Assembly (NCBI GenBank): GCA_028868375.1
Contig: JAGWUP010000014.1
Location: 1-64,000 of the forward strand
Source: Elusimicrobiota bacterium
GTDB taxonomy: Bacteria; Elusimicrobiota; Elusimicrobia; UBA1565; UBA9628
Reading direction: 5' to 3'
DNA: 64,000 nt
Part shown: piece by piece, positions 33,953 to 41,522 of the stretch
Position numbering within the stretch: the first letter of the stretch is position 1
How the letters are laid out: each line of letters opens with the position of its first letter
Notes under the pieces: generated by a model
Told to the model about the DNA's origin: nothing
What the model saw: the letters and a program-made list of their open reading frames with translations, nothing else
Databases searched by the model: none
Made by a program: the position numbers and the translations under genes

Positions 33953-34988
33953 AGCGCAACTGCGGCGGATCGTCGAGGAGATCGTCCGGGCGCTGGCCGA
34001 GAAAGGCTATCTTAAGGAGGGGCCTTGCGGCTGCGAGGGCGGCTCGGGCATCACCCAAGCGACGCCCGCCGACGGCCCGTCCCGCACGACCATCGGCACC
34101 GCCGGCAAGGTCTTTTCCTCCGCCTGGACCGGGGCTCGGGCGGCAAGCGTTGCGGCGCCGCGCCCGCAGTCGCCGCTGGCGGCGGCTTCCAAGAGAGAGG
34201 CGGAGCATACCGGCGGCGCCAATTGCCCGAGCTGCGCCGGCGCCCTCGCCAACTCCGAGGCCGAGCTCAAGGCCATCGGAGCCGACCGGATCGCCGTCTG
34301 CCACCCCACCAAGAAGGGCAGCGCCACCGCCCGCTGCGTCGATCACACCCTGCTCAAGCCGAACGCCACGCAGCAGGAGATCGCCAAGCTTTGCGAGGAG
34401 GCGAAGTCCTACTGCTTCGCCTCGGTCTGCGTCAACCCCAGCTACGTGTCCCTCGCGGCCCAGCTCTTGCGCGGCAGCGGGGTCAAGGTCTGCACGGTGG
34501 TGGGCTTTCCTTTGGGCTCGACGACCCCGACCGTCAAGGCGATCGAGGCGCGGGACGCCATCGCCAACGGCGCCGACGAGATCGACATGGTGATCAACGT
34601 CGGCGCCTTGAAGTCCGGCAACGACGCGGTCGTCTTCGAGGACATCAAGGCGGTGCGCGAGGCCGCGCGCGGGCGGGTGCTGAAGGTCATCCTCGAGACG
34701 GCGCTCTTGTCCGAGGAGGAGAAGGTCCGGGCCTGCGTCCTCAGCAAGAAGGCCGGCGCCGATTTCGTCAAGACCAGTACCGGCTTCGGGGGCGGCGGCG
34801 CCACCGTGGAGGACGTCCGGCTGATGCGCGCAACCGTCGGGCCGCTGATGGGGGTCAAGGCCTCCGGAGGCATCCGGGATTCCCAGACCGCCGAACGCAT
34901 GCTCGCCGCCGGCGCCACGCGCTTGGGGACCTCGGCCAGCGTGGCCATCGTCACCGGAGAAAGCGGCGCGGGCGGGAAGGGATATTGA
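33945..34988 (+). CDS. deoC: Deoxyribose-phosphate aldolase (microcompartment form)
   Basis: 347 aa, about 120 longer than cytosolic DeoC. Residues 1-22 ([20 protein letters not shown]) are an amphipathic encapsulation helix. A linker of ~90 residues contains two Cys pairs (CGC at 28-30, CPSC at 94-97). The aldolase barrel has DHTLLKP (133-139), the Schiff-base Lys K276 in FVKTSTGF, and K305 in GVKASGG. It cleaves 2-deoxyribose-5-phosphate to glyceraldehyde-3-phosphate and acetaldehyde. This is the signature enzyme defining the compartment's substrate. Confidence 0.93.
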   Translation: MREAQLRRIVEEIVRALAEKGYLKEGPCGCEGGSGITQATPADGPSRTTIGTAGKVFSSAWTGARAASVAAPRPQSPLAAASKREAEHTGGANCPSCAGALANSEAELKAIGADRIAVCHPTKKGSATARCVDHTLLKPNATQQEIAKLCEEAKSYCFASVCVNPSYVSLAAQLLRGSGVKVCTVVGFPLGSTTPTVKAIEARDAIANGADEIDMVINVGALKSGNDAVVFEDIKAVREAARGRVLKVILETALLSEEEKVRACVLSKKAGADFVKTSTGFGGGGATVEDVRLMRATVGPLMGVKASGGIRDSQTAERMLAAGATRLGTSASVAIVTGESGAGGKGY

Positions 34989-34989
34989 C

Positions 34990-35331
34990 ATGTCGGATAA
35001 GAACAAGCAGCCGGCCAAGTTCAAGCTCCGCGTGGACGTCCAGTGCGGGGCCTGCGGCTCGTTGACCCACCATTCGGCGGGGGAGGCCGACCAGAAATCC
35101 GCGGGGGCGCTTTCCTCCTCCGCGCCCTTCCCGAAGTTCTGCCCCTGCTGCGGGTCCGGCATGGAGCGGTTCTGCCTGCGCTGCCGCAAGAAGGTCGACA
35201 TGTATTTCGAGGAATGGTGGCCTGAGGACGACGAGTGCCTGCGCACCTACAGCCCGGCCAAGCGCTGCAGCGGCTGCAACGCCCAGTTAGGCGAGGAAAC
35301 GCGGGGGCAGTCCGACCGCGGCTACAACTAA
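34990..35331 (+). CDS. Cys-rich zinc-ribbon protein in the microcompartment operon
   Basis: 113 aa with four CxxC pairs: CGAC, CPCC, CLRC and CSGC, plus isolated Cys. This is enough for two zinc ribbons or an iron-sulfur site. The N terminus is basic and short ([17 protein letters not shown]). I do not recognise it as a described shell or cargo family. It lies 1 nt after deoC and 11 nt before a BMC-H gene. DeoC's own linker also carries Cys pairs, which hints at a shared metal or interaction theme (inference). Confidence 0.6.
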   Translation: MSDKNKQPAKFKLRVDVQCGACGSLTHHSAGEADQKSAGALSSSAPFPKFCPCCGSGMERFCLRCRKKVDMYFEEWWPEDDECLRTYSPAKRCSGCNAQLGEETRGQSDRGYN

Positions 35332-35342
35332 AAGGAGACGAC

Positions 35343-35642
35343 ATGGCTGAGATCCGGGAAGCGTTGGGAATGGTCGAGACCAAGGGTTTTGTCGGGATGA
35401 TCGAGGCGTCGGACGCGATGGCCAAGGCCGCCAAGGTGCGCCTGATCGGCTACGAGAAGGTCGGCTCAGGCTTGGTGACGACCCTCTGCCGCGGCGAGGT
35501 CGGCGCGGTGCGCGCCGCCGTCGACGCCGCTGCGGCCGCCGCCCAGAAGGTCGGAGAGCTGGCGGCCGTTCACGTGATCCCCCGGCCGCACGACGATCTC
35601 GAGAGATATCTCGACTTGATCGCGGCCAGGCTGGCGAAGTAG
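35343..35642 (+). CDS. BMC-H shell protein 2
   Basis: 99 aa. [41 protein letters not shown] and [13 protein letters not shown] are standard BMC-H blocks. Very similar to the BMC-H at 30051, suggesting duplication. A strong ribosome binding site AAAAGGAG lies 5 nt before the ATG. Confidence 0.95.
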   Translation: MAEIREALGMVETKGFVGMIEASDAMAKAAKVRLIGYEKVGSGLVTTLCRGEVGAVRAAVDAAAAAAQKVGELAAVHVIPRPHDDLERYLDLIAARLAK

Positions 35643-35644
35643 CC

Positions 35645-35881
35645 ACGTTCACGCGAGACGACCTCGTCGACGCCATTACGGAGCGCTTGCGCCCGCCGCG
35701 GCCGGCTTTCCGCGCCTGCGCCCCGCAGGGGCCGAAGGGCCGTCCGTTCCTGTCCGAGCACGACATCAAGCGGAGATTGACAGCAGGGCAGGGGCGCCTT
35801 ACAATTGCCCGGGACGCCATCCTCAGCCCCCTGGCCGCGGACTGGCTCGTCCTGAAGGGCATCGTGGTCGTGCGTGAATAG
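35645..35881 (+). CDS. Small EutQ-N-terminus-like microcompartment protein, unusual start
   Basis: The open frame after the BMC-H stop encodes an amphipathic helix (FTRDDLVDAITERLRPP) and then FLSEHDIKRRLTAGQGRLTI and ARDAILSPLAADWLVLKGI. The latter resembles the IITPEAREVAELLG segment of EutQ and related cargo proteins. The helix is encapsulation-like and would be lost if the only canonical start, TTG 35687, were used. The frame has no ATG, GTG or TTG ahead of the helix. ACG 35645, sitting where an ATG would be expected, may be a non-AUG start or a mutated ATG. About 78 aa from ACG, 64 aa from TTG. Confidence 0.55.
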   Translation, partial: TFTRDDLVDAITERLRPPRPAFRACAPQGPKGRPFLSEHDIKRRLTAGQGRLTIARDAILSPLAADWLVLKGIVVVRE

Positions 35882-35885
35882 AGAC

Positions 35886-37448
35886 ATGGAGAAATGGTCC
35901 ATCCAGCCGGCGCCGAGCCAGTCAGATCCCCTGCGCTTCCGTCTGTTCATCAAGGGCAGCATGAAGGACATCTCGACCCTGCTCAAGCGCTTCGGCGCGC
36001 TCTGCGGCCGGCCGGCGCCCGAGAATTCGCCGGAGGGCTATAACTACAGCCTCCCGCTCCATCGCGTCGGCAAGCCGGCGATGCAGCGGCTGCGCGCCGC
36101 GCTCGAGGAGATGTCCGCCAAGTCGCGCCCCGTCGCGGCTGCGCCTTCCTCGCCGAAAGTCGCGCCCCCGGCCGCGACGCCCCCGCCCGCGCCGGTCGCC
36201 GCGCCCGCCGCGAAGGTTCCGGCGCCCAAGACGGCCGCCCCGAAGGGGGACCTCTTCGGCGCCACGCAGCCGCTCGATCCGGAGCAGACCTTCGAGACGA
36301 TGATCGTCGGGCCGTACAACCGCTTCGCCCACGCGGCGGCGACCTCGGTCGTCGGCGCTCCGGGAGCGATGTACAACCCCTTGTTCCTGCACGGACTGCC
36401 CGGCGTCGGCAAGACCCACTGCCTCCAGGCGATCGGCCATGCCTTTTGCGCAAGCCTGGGCCCAGACAGCGTCGTGATGAGCTCCGCCTATCGTCTCTCC
36501 AAAGTCGTCTCGCGGGCCTTGGCCGGCGGCGGCTACGACCGGCTCAAGCCCCGGTTGCTCGCAGCCAAGGTCTTGATCGTCGACAGCGTGCATCTTTTCA
36601 CCGTCGACGAGCGCAATCAGCCCGCCTTGACCGAGATACTCTCCCATTTTATCTCCGACGGGCGGCAGCTCGTGATGAGCTCCCTCTACCCGCCTCGCGC
36701 CTTGGGGGCGCTGGAGGAGGCCTTGAAGATTTCCCTCTCGCGCGGCTGGGCGGTCGATCTCAAGGTGCCCAACGACGGGGCCCGGCTCGAAATCGTCCAG
36801 TCCTGGCTGGATCGCCGCGGCGTCGGCTTCAGCGCGGATGACACCAGGGCTTTTTTGGAGCGCTTAGGCGATGGCTATCCCGCCTGCGAGCTGTGGCTGC
36901 GACGCCTGGAGGCGCTCGTCAGTCTATGGAAAGCCGGCGGCAAGCCGCTCAATTGCGACGATTTGTTGAATGTGCTGTTCGATCCGGGCGCCGAGGCGCA
37001 GCCGCCTTCTTCCAAGGAGCTGGCCGCGGCCAAGGATTTCTCGCCGCCTCCGGCGTCTGCGGACGCCGTGGCGCTGGCCCTGATCCTGCCGAAGGGGCAT
37101 GAGGGCATGGCGGGCTGGCTGGCCAAGTCCTTCCATGAGGCGGCAGCCGCGCAGGGCATCTCGCAATCCTATCGGCGGGTGCTCGTGCAGGCTTACGACG
37201 CCGACCAGCCCTTCGGCGCGCCGTTCCTCCTGGGCTCCGCCTGCCAGGATGCCGGCTCTCGCGCCGCGCTGGTGGTGGGACCTCCGCAGGAGGCCGCGCT
37301 GGCCGCCAAGGCCGGAGAATTCGAGCACGCCGTCCGGCACGTTCTCGACAGCATCGACGTCCGTTGCGGCTGGGTCGGGCCCCGGGACAAGATGTCCCCG
37401 CCGGCCTTCCTGCGCGCCCATTTGGATCTGCTCTCCCGCCGCTCGTGA
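35886..37448 (+). CDS. DnaA-like AAA+ ATPase without the DnaA DNA-binding domain
   Basis: 520 aa from ATG 35886; GTG 35874 is an alternative. Residues 1-80 are an unknown domain, 81-120 a Pro/Ala linker, and about 135-360 a DnaA domain III-type AAA+ module. That module has Walker A GLPGVGKT (170-177) and Walker B VLIVDSVHLF, where the second acidic residue is Ser234. Box VII Arg and sensor II Arg (ELWLRRLE) are retained. The last ~150 residues form an unrecognised domain, not the DnaA helix-turn-helix. It may be a regulatory relative like Hda or have another role. Confidence 0.65.
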   Translation: MEKWSIQPAPSQSDPLRFRLFIKGSMKDISTLLKRFGALCGRPAPENSPEGYNYSLPLHRVGKPAMQRLRAALEEMSAKSRPVAAAPSSPKVAPPAATPPPAPVAAPAAKVPAPKTAAPKGDLFGATQPLDPEQTFETMIVGPYNRFAHAAATSVVGAPGAMYNPLFLHGLPGVGKTHCLQAIGHAFCASLGPDSVVMSSAYRLSKVVSRALAGGGYDRLKPRLLAAKVLIVDSVHLFTVDERNQPALTEILSHFISDGRQLVMSSLYPPRALGALEEALKISLSRGWAVDLKVPNDGARLEIVQSWLDRRGVGFSADDTRAFLERLGDGYPACELWLRRLEALVSLWKAGGKPLNCDDLLNVLFDPGAEAQPPSSKELAAAKDFSPPPASADAVALALILPKGHEGMAGWLAKSFHEAAAAQGISQSYRRVLVQAYDADQPFGAPFLLGSACQDAGSRAALVVGPPQEAALAAKAGEFEHAVRHVLDSIDVRCGWVGPRDKMSPPAFLRAHLDLLSRRS

Positions 37449-37497
37449 CGCCGTCGGCTCTGGAACGAATCCCGGTCCTTGGACGTACAAGAGGCTG

Positions 37498-39036
37498 ATG
37501 CTTTCGCGCGTGCATTCTCTGGGTTTGCGGGGGGTGGAGGGTTATCCCGTCATGGTCGAGCTGGACTTGGCCAACGGCTTGCCGGGCTTTACGACCGTGG
37601 GCCTGCCCGACAGCGCCGTGCGCGAGTCCAGGGAGCGCGTGACCTCCGCGGTGCGCAACTCCGGCTTCAAGTTCCCGGCCCGCCGCATCACGGTCAACCT
37701 GGCTCCGGCCCAGGCGCGCAAGCAGGGCACCCACTTCGACCTTCCCATCGCCCTGGCGGTGCTGTCGGCTTCCGGGCAGTTGGGGGACGGCCGCAGGCTG
37801 GCGGGCGTCGACGGCAAGCCTCCCCCGCGATTGGGCTTCGTCGGGGAACTGGCCTTGGACGGGCGCCTGCGCTCGGTGGCGGGAGTCCTGGCGATGGCGC
37901 TGCGCGCCAAGGAAGAGGGCTTTACGGGCGTCGTCGTGCCCGCCGGCAACGTGCGGGAAGCCGCCGCCGCGGGCGTCCAAGCCTATGCCGCGGATACCCT
38001 GCGCGAGGTGGTCGATTTCATCAACGGCGGCGAGCTGGCTTGCCCAAGGCTGTCAGGCCGCTGCGTCCATCGCGCCAAGGCGATCGAGGAGCTGGCCGAC
38101 GTCAAGGGGCAGGCCTTGGCGAAACGGGCCCTGGAAATCGCCGCCGCGGGAGGGCACAACCTCCTTCTCATCGGCCCTCCGGGAGCGGGCAAGTCGATGC
38201 TGGCCAAATGCCTGACGGGCCTGCTGCCCACGTTGTCGTGGGGGGAGGCGCTGGAGGCCACGCGGGTGCACGCGGCCTGCGGACGGCGCGGCTTGATCGG
38301 CGAGCGGCCGTTTCGGGCTCCGCATCATTCCGCCTCCACGGTCTCCTTGATCGGCGGCGGCCCCGGCTCAAGGCCGGGCGAGGCGTCGCTGGCCCATGGG
38401 GGCGTGCTGTTCTTGGACGAACTGGCCGAGTTCTCTCGCGGCGCCCTCGAGGCCTTGAGGCAGCCTCTCGAGGAGCATAAGGTCATGGTGACTCGAGCCC
38501 GGGAGGCTCTGGAATATCCGGCGCGCTTCCAGTTGGTGGCGGCCACCAATCCCTGCCCTTGCGGCTGGCGCGGCCACCCGAAAAAAGCCTGCCTATGCTC
38601 AAGGCCCGCGGTGTCTCGTTATCTCGCCAGGCTATCCGGCCCGCTGCTCGACCGCATCGATATCCACGTGGAGATGCCTGCCCTCGATTTCAGGGACTGG
38701 GCGCGGGCCCCTGGCGCGGTCGAGACCTCGGCGCAGGTCCGGGCTCGGGTGGGGGCGGCGCGCCAGCGGCAGCGGCGCCGTTTGGGGCGGGAGGATTTCG
38801 CCGTCAACGCCTACATGACGGCGGCCGACTTAAGGCGGCATTGCGCCCTCGACGCCGAGGGCCTGGAGCTCTTGGAGCGCGCGACCGCGGCGGGGCTGTC
38901 GGCGCGGGCGCTGGACCGCTGCCTGCGCGTGGCGCGCACCATCGCCGATCTGGAGGCAGCGGAGGGCGTGGGCGCCCGGCATTTGGGGGAAGCCGTCCAA
39001 CTTCGCGGCTTGGAGCGATTGCAGCGTCTTTGCTAG
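37498..39036 (+). CDS. comM: ComM-family Mg-chelatase-like AAA+ ATPase
   Basis: 512 aa. N-terminal ChlI-like domain (GLPGFTTVGLPDSAVRESRERV), AAA+ core with Walker A GPPGAGKS at 226-233 and Walker B GGVLFLDELAEF, and a zinc knuckle (NPCPCGWRGHPKKACLCS). The C-terminal Mg-chelatase domain ends the protein. ComM is a branch-migration helicase acting on incoming DNA during natural transformation. Fits the nearby dprA. Confidence 0.92.
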   Translation: MLSRVHSLGLRGVEGYPVMVELDLANGLPGFTTVGLPDSAVRESRERVTSAVRNSGFKFPARRITVNLAPAQARKQGTHFDLPIALAVLSASGQLGDGRRLAGVDGKPPPRLGFVGELALDGRLRSVAGVLAMALRAKEEGFTGVVVPAGNVREAAAAGVQAYAADTLREVVDFINGGELACPRLSGRCVHRAKAIEELADVKGQALAKRALEIAAAGGHNLLLIGPPGAGKSMLAKCLTGLLPTLSWGEALEATRVHAACGRRGLIGERPFRAPHHSASTVSLIGGGPGSRPGEASLAHGGVLFLDELAEFSRGALEALRQPLEEHKVMVTRAREALEYPARFQLVAATNPCPCGWRGHPKKACLCSRPAVSRYLARLSGPLLDRIDIHVEMPALDFRDWARAPGAVETSAQVRARVGAARQRQRRRLGREDFAVNAYMTAADLRRHCALDAEGLELLERATAAGLSARALDRCLRVARTIADLEAAEGVGARHLGEAVQLRGLERLQRLC

Positions 39037-39039
39037 AAC
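39010..39039 (+). promoter_or_regulatory. Promoter TTGGAG-18-TAGAAC before the LysM gene
   Basis: TTGGAG 39010-39015 and extended -10 TGCTAGAAC (39031-39039) overlap the comM stop codon. The -10 ends 5 nt before ATG 39045. Confidence 0.45.
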
Positions 39040-39044
39040 CAGCT

Positions 39045-39785
39045 ATGATTCGATTACGCTTCCTCGCTCTCTTCGTCGGCTCGGCGGCCGGCTTGGCCGC
39101 CGCTCCCGCCGCCGCAGCGACTCATCGTGTCGTCCGCGGGGACGATCTCTGGGACATCGCCGCGCGCTATTACCGCGACCCTTTCCGTTGGAAGGCCGTC
39201 TACGCGGCCAACCGAGCGATGATAGAGGACCCGAACCTGATCTATCCCGGCCAAATCCTCGAGATCCCCGGCCTGCCGCCGCCGCAGATCGGGGAGCTGC
39301 CGGCCCGGCCGGTCGAGAAAGAAACGGCGCCGACGCAGCCGGAGCGGGAGGGCGCGGCAGTTGCGCCGGTCGTGCCGGCCGCCGCGGCCGCTTCCCCGAA
39401 GCAGTCCGTCCTCGCCGACGATCTGTCGGTGAGGCTTCCCGCGGATCAAGCGGGGCAGTACCCCTCGGAGCGCAGGATCGAGGTCGGCGCCCGCTGGCGC
39501 GCGGACGGCGAGCTCTCCGGAATCGGGGGCGATCGCTTGATGGCCTCGAAAGGGGATATGGTGTTAAGCGCCCTGCGCCGCGGCGGCGTGGGAGATATTT
39601 TCGAGGTTTACCGCCGCTCGGCCCCGCGGGAACTGGACGCGGACCGAAAGGCCCGCTATCTGGACTTGATCGGCCGCGTGCAGGCGGAGGCCAAGCTGGG
39701 CTCCTCGCGCTTTCGCTTGCGCGTGCTCGATTGCGTCGACGGCCTGGAGCCCGGGGATCTCCTGGAGCTGGAAGCGCGGCAATGA
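39045..39785 (+). CDS. Secreted LysM-domain protein
   Basis: 246 aa. Signal peptide at 1-25 (LFVGSAAGLAAAPAAAA). One LysM motif at about 26-76 (THRVVRGDDLWDIAARYY through YPGQILEIP), which binds peptidoglycan. An Ala/Pro linker and a ~130-residue C-terminal domain follow, with MVLSALRRGGVGDIFEVYRR, reminiscent of the second domain in many LysM-containing envelope proteins. Located in the periplasm. Overlaps the following TPR gene as ATGA. Confidence 0.8.
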   Translation: MIRLRFLALFVGSAAGLAAAPAAAATHRVVRGDDLWDIAARYYRDPFRWKAVYAANRAMIEDPNLIYPGQILEIPGLPPPQIGELPARPVEKETAPTQPEREGAAVAPVVPAAAAASPKQSVLADDLSVRLPADQAGQYPSERRIEVGARWRADGELSGIGGDRLMASKGDMVLSALRRGGVGDIFEVYRRSAPRELDADRKARYLDLIGRVQAEAKLGSSRFRLRVLDCVDGLEPGDLLELEARQ

Positions 39786-40168
39786 GGCTGCTGCTGCTGG
39801 CCTTGCTGCTCTACGGCGCCTACTACTACGGCAGCCGCCGCTACGCCCTCCACGACGCCCTGACGTACGCGCAGAAGAACCCGCAGTCCAAGCTTTCCGC
39901 TCCGGTCGAATATTATTTCGGCGTGATCTACTACCAGCGCTCCGACTACCGCAAGGCCCAGAAGGCCTTCACCTCCTTGCTGGAGCAGCACCCGACCGAT
40001 TATTACGTCGAGAAGGCCCTGATGCCTTTGGAGGACTGCGCCGAGAACGACATGGATTGGGACGCGGCGAAAGCGGCGTCGCGGCGCTACCTTGACGACT
40101 ATCCCTCCGGGCCATACGCGGAACTGGCCCGCAGGAGGCTGGATATGTTGAACTACCGCCACCCATGA
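39782..40168 (+). CDS. Small TPR-type envelope protein
   Basis: 128 aa. N-terminal hydrophobic stretch (LLLLALLLYGAYYYG) as anchor or signal. Two to three TPR-like helical pairs follow (YYFGVIYYQRSDYRKAQKAF and WDAAKAASRRYLDDYPSGPY), similar to BamD/YbgF-type repeats. Coupled to the LysM gene upstream and the XRE gene downstream by 4-nt overlaps. Confidence 0.65.
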   Translation: MRLLLLALLLYGAYYYGSRRYALHDALTYAQKNPQSKLSAPVEYYFGVIYYQRSDYRKAQKAFTSLLEQHPTDYYVEKALMPLEDCAENDMDWDAAKAASRRYLDDYPSGPYAELARRRLDMLNYRHP

Positions 40169-40530
40169 CTCCCTTTGCCCAGCGCGTCTCCCAGGGGCTC
40201 AGGCGCAAGGCGATGACCTTGAGGGAGCTCTGCCGGGAAGTCGAGCTCGATCCCTCCTTCGTCTCCAAGGTCCTCTCCGGCAAGCGCAGCCCTCCCATGG
40301 AGGAGAGCGTCCTGCGGCGCATCGCGGCGGCGCTGGGGTTGGACGAGGCCGAGCTGATCGTCAGCGCGGGGCGCATCCCCTCCGAGTGGAGCCGCCTCTG
40401 GACGGAGCGGGAGCTCTTCTTGCGCGTGCAGCGGCTTGTAGGGGGTCTCGCGGCGCCCGCTGCGGCCGCTCCCGAGCCCAGGGCGCGCCCCGCCGCGCGG
40501 CCGCGCGAGTTGTCCGAGGAGCTGTTGTGA
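40165..40530 (+). CDS. XRE-family helix-turn-helix regulator
   Basis: 121 aa. Residues about 5-65 form an HTH_3 domain (LRELCREVELDPSFVSKVLSGKR, then LRRIAAALGLDEAEL). The C-terminal part is an Ala/Pro/Arg-rich tail without a recognisable ligand domain. It lies between envelope genes and dprA with overlaps on both sides, so it may autoregulate this short operon (inference). Confidence 0.8.
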   Translation: MTPFAQRVSQGLRRKAMTLRELCREVELDPSFVSKVLSGKRSPPMEESVLRRIAAALGLDEAELIVSAGRIPSEWSRLWTERELFLRVQRLVGGLAAPAAAAPEPRARPAARPRELSEELL

Positions 40531-41522
40531 GCCGGCCCGGTTTGCTGGACGCCTTGCGCCTGAATGCGGCGCGCACGAGCGGCCGCGAGCATCCTCTCGA
40601 CGCCGAGGGCGAGCTGGCGCGATTGCGGCGGCTGGGGGCGAGGGCGCTGCTCCGCGGGGAGCCGGACTATCCCGCGGAGCTCGAGGCTCTCGAGCAGCCT
40701 CCCTTGGTCCTCTACGCCCTGGGCCGGCCGGCTCCCCTTGGGCTGGCGGCGGCCGTCGTCGGCTCCCGCACCCCGAGTCGCTACGGCTGCCGCATGGCGC
40801 GCCGTTTGGCGGGCGATCTGGCGGCGGCCGGAGCGGCGATCGTCAGCGGCTTGGCGCGCGGCATCGACGCCGAGGCTCATGAGGCGGCCCTGGCGCGCGG
40901 CGGCCGGACCTGGGCCGTGCTCGGAAGCGGCTTGGCGCGCGTCTATCCTCCGGAAAACGAGCCCTTGGCTCGGCGCATCGCCGATTCGGGAGGCCTTTTG
41001 CTCTCGGAGTTCCCGCTCGAGGCCGGCCCGCGCAAGGCGTGGTTTCCACGCCGCAACCGCTTGATCGCCGCCCTGGGGCGGGCGGTCGTGGTCGTGGAGG
41101 GGACCGAGGCCTCCGGCTCCCTGGGGACAGCGGAGCTGGCCCAGGGGCTCGGGCGAGACGTCTTCGCCGTTCCCGGGCCCGCGGACTCGCCTTTAAGCGC
41201 CGCCCCGCACAAGCTCTTGCGCGACGGCGCCCAGCTGGCCTGCGAGGCCTCCGATATCCTGCTGTCCTTTCCCCTAGAGCTGCGCCACGCCGCCAAGGCC
41301 GCGGCTTGCGTCCGCGCGCCGGCCGCGACGGCGGCACTCTCCCTTCCCTCCGACTATAAAAAAATCATAGAATCCCTCGCCGCCGAAGCGTTGACGGTCG
41401 ACGAGCTGGCCGTCGGCAGCGGCCTGAGCGTCTCCCGTCTGTCGAATATACTCTTCGAAATGGAGCTCCAAGGCCTCGTGAGCCCCGCCCCCGGTCAACG
41501 GTATGCTAAAAAAGAAAGCTAA
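40527..41522 (+). CDS. dprA: DNA processing protein DprA
   Basis: 331 aa from GTG 40527. Rossmann-like core with VVGSRTPSRYG, SGLARGIDAEAHEAAL, GSGLARVYPPEN, FPRRNRLIAALGRAVVVVEG and GTAELAQGLGRDVFAVPG, all DprA signatures. The C-terminal ~60 residues form a winged-helix DML1-like domain. DprA loads RecA onto incoming single-stranded DNA. Its end overlaps the topA start by 20 nt. Confidence 0.93.
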   Translation: MSRPGLLDALRLNAARTSGREHPLDAEGELARLRRLGARALLRGEPDYPAELEALEQPPLVLYALGRPAPLGLAAAVVGSRTPSRYGCRMARRLAGDLAAAGAAIVSGLARGIDAEAHEAALARGGRTWAVLGSGLARVYPPENEPLARRIADSGGLLLSEFPLEAGPRKAWFPRRNRLIAALGRAVVVVEGTEASGSLGTAELAQGLGRDVFAVPGPADSPLSAAPHKLLRDGAQLACEASDILLSFPLELRHAAKAAACVRAPAATAALSLPSDYKKIIESLAAEALTVDELAVGSGLSVSRLSNILFEMELQGLVSPAPGQRYAKKES

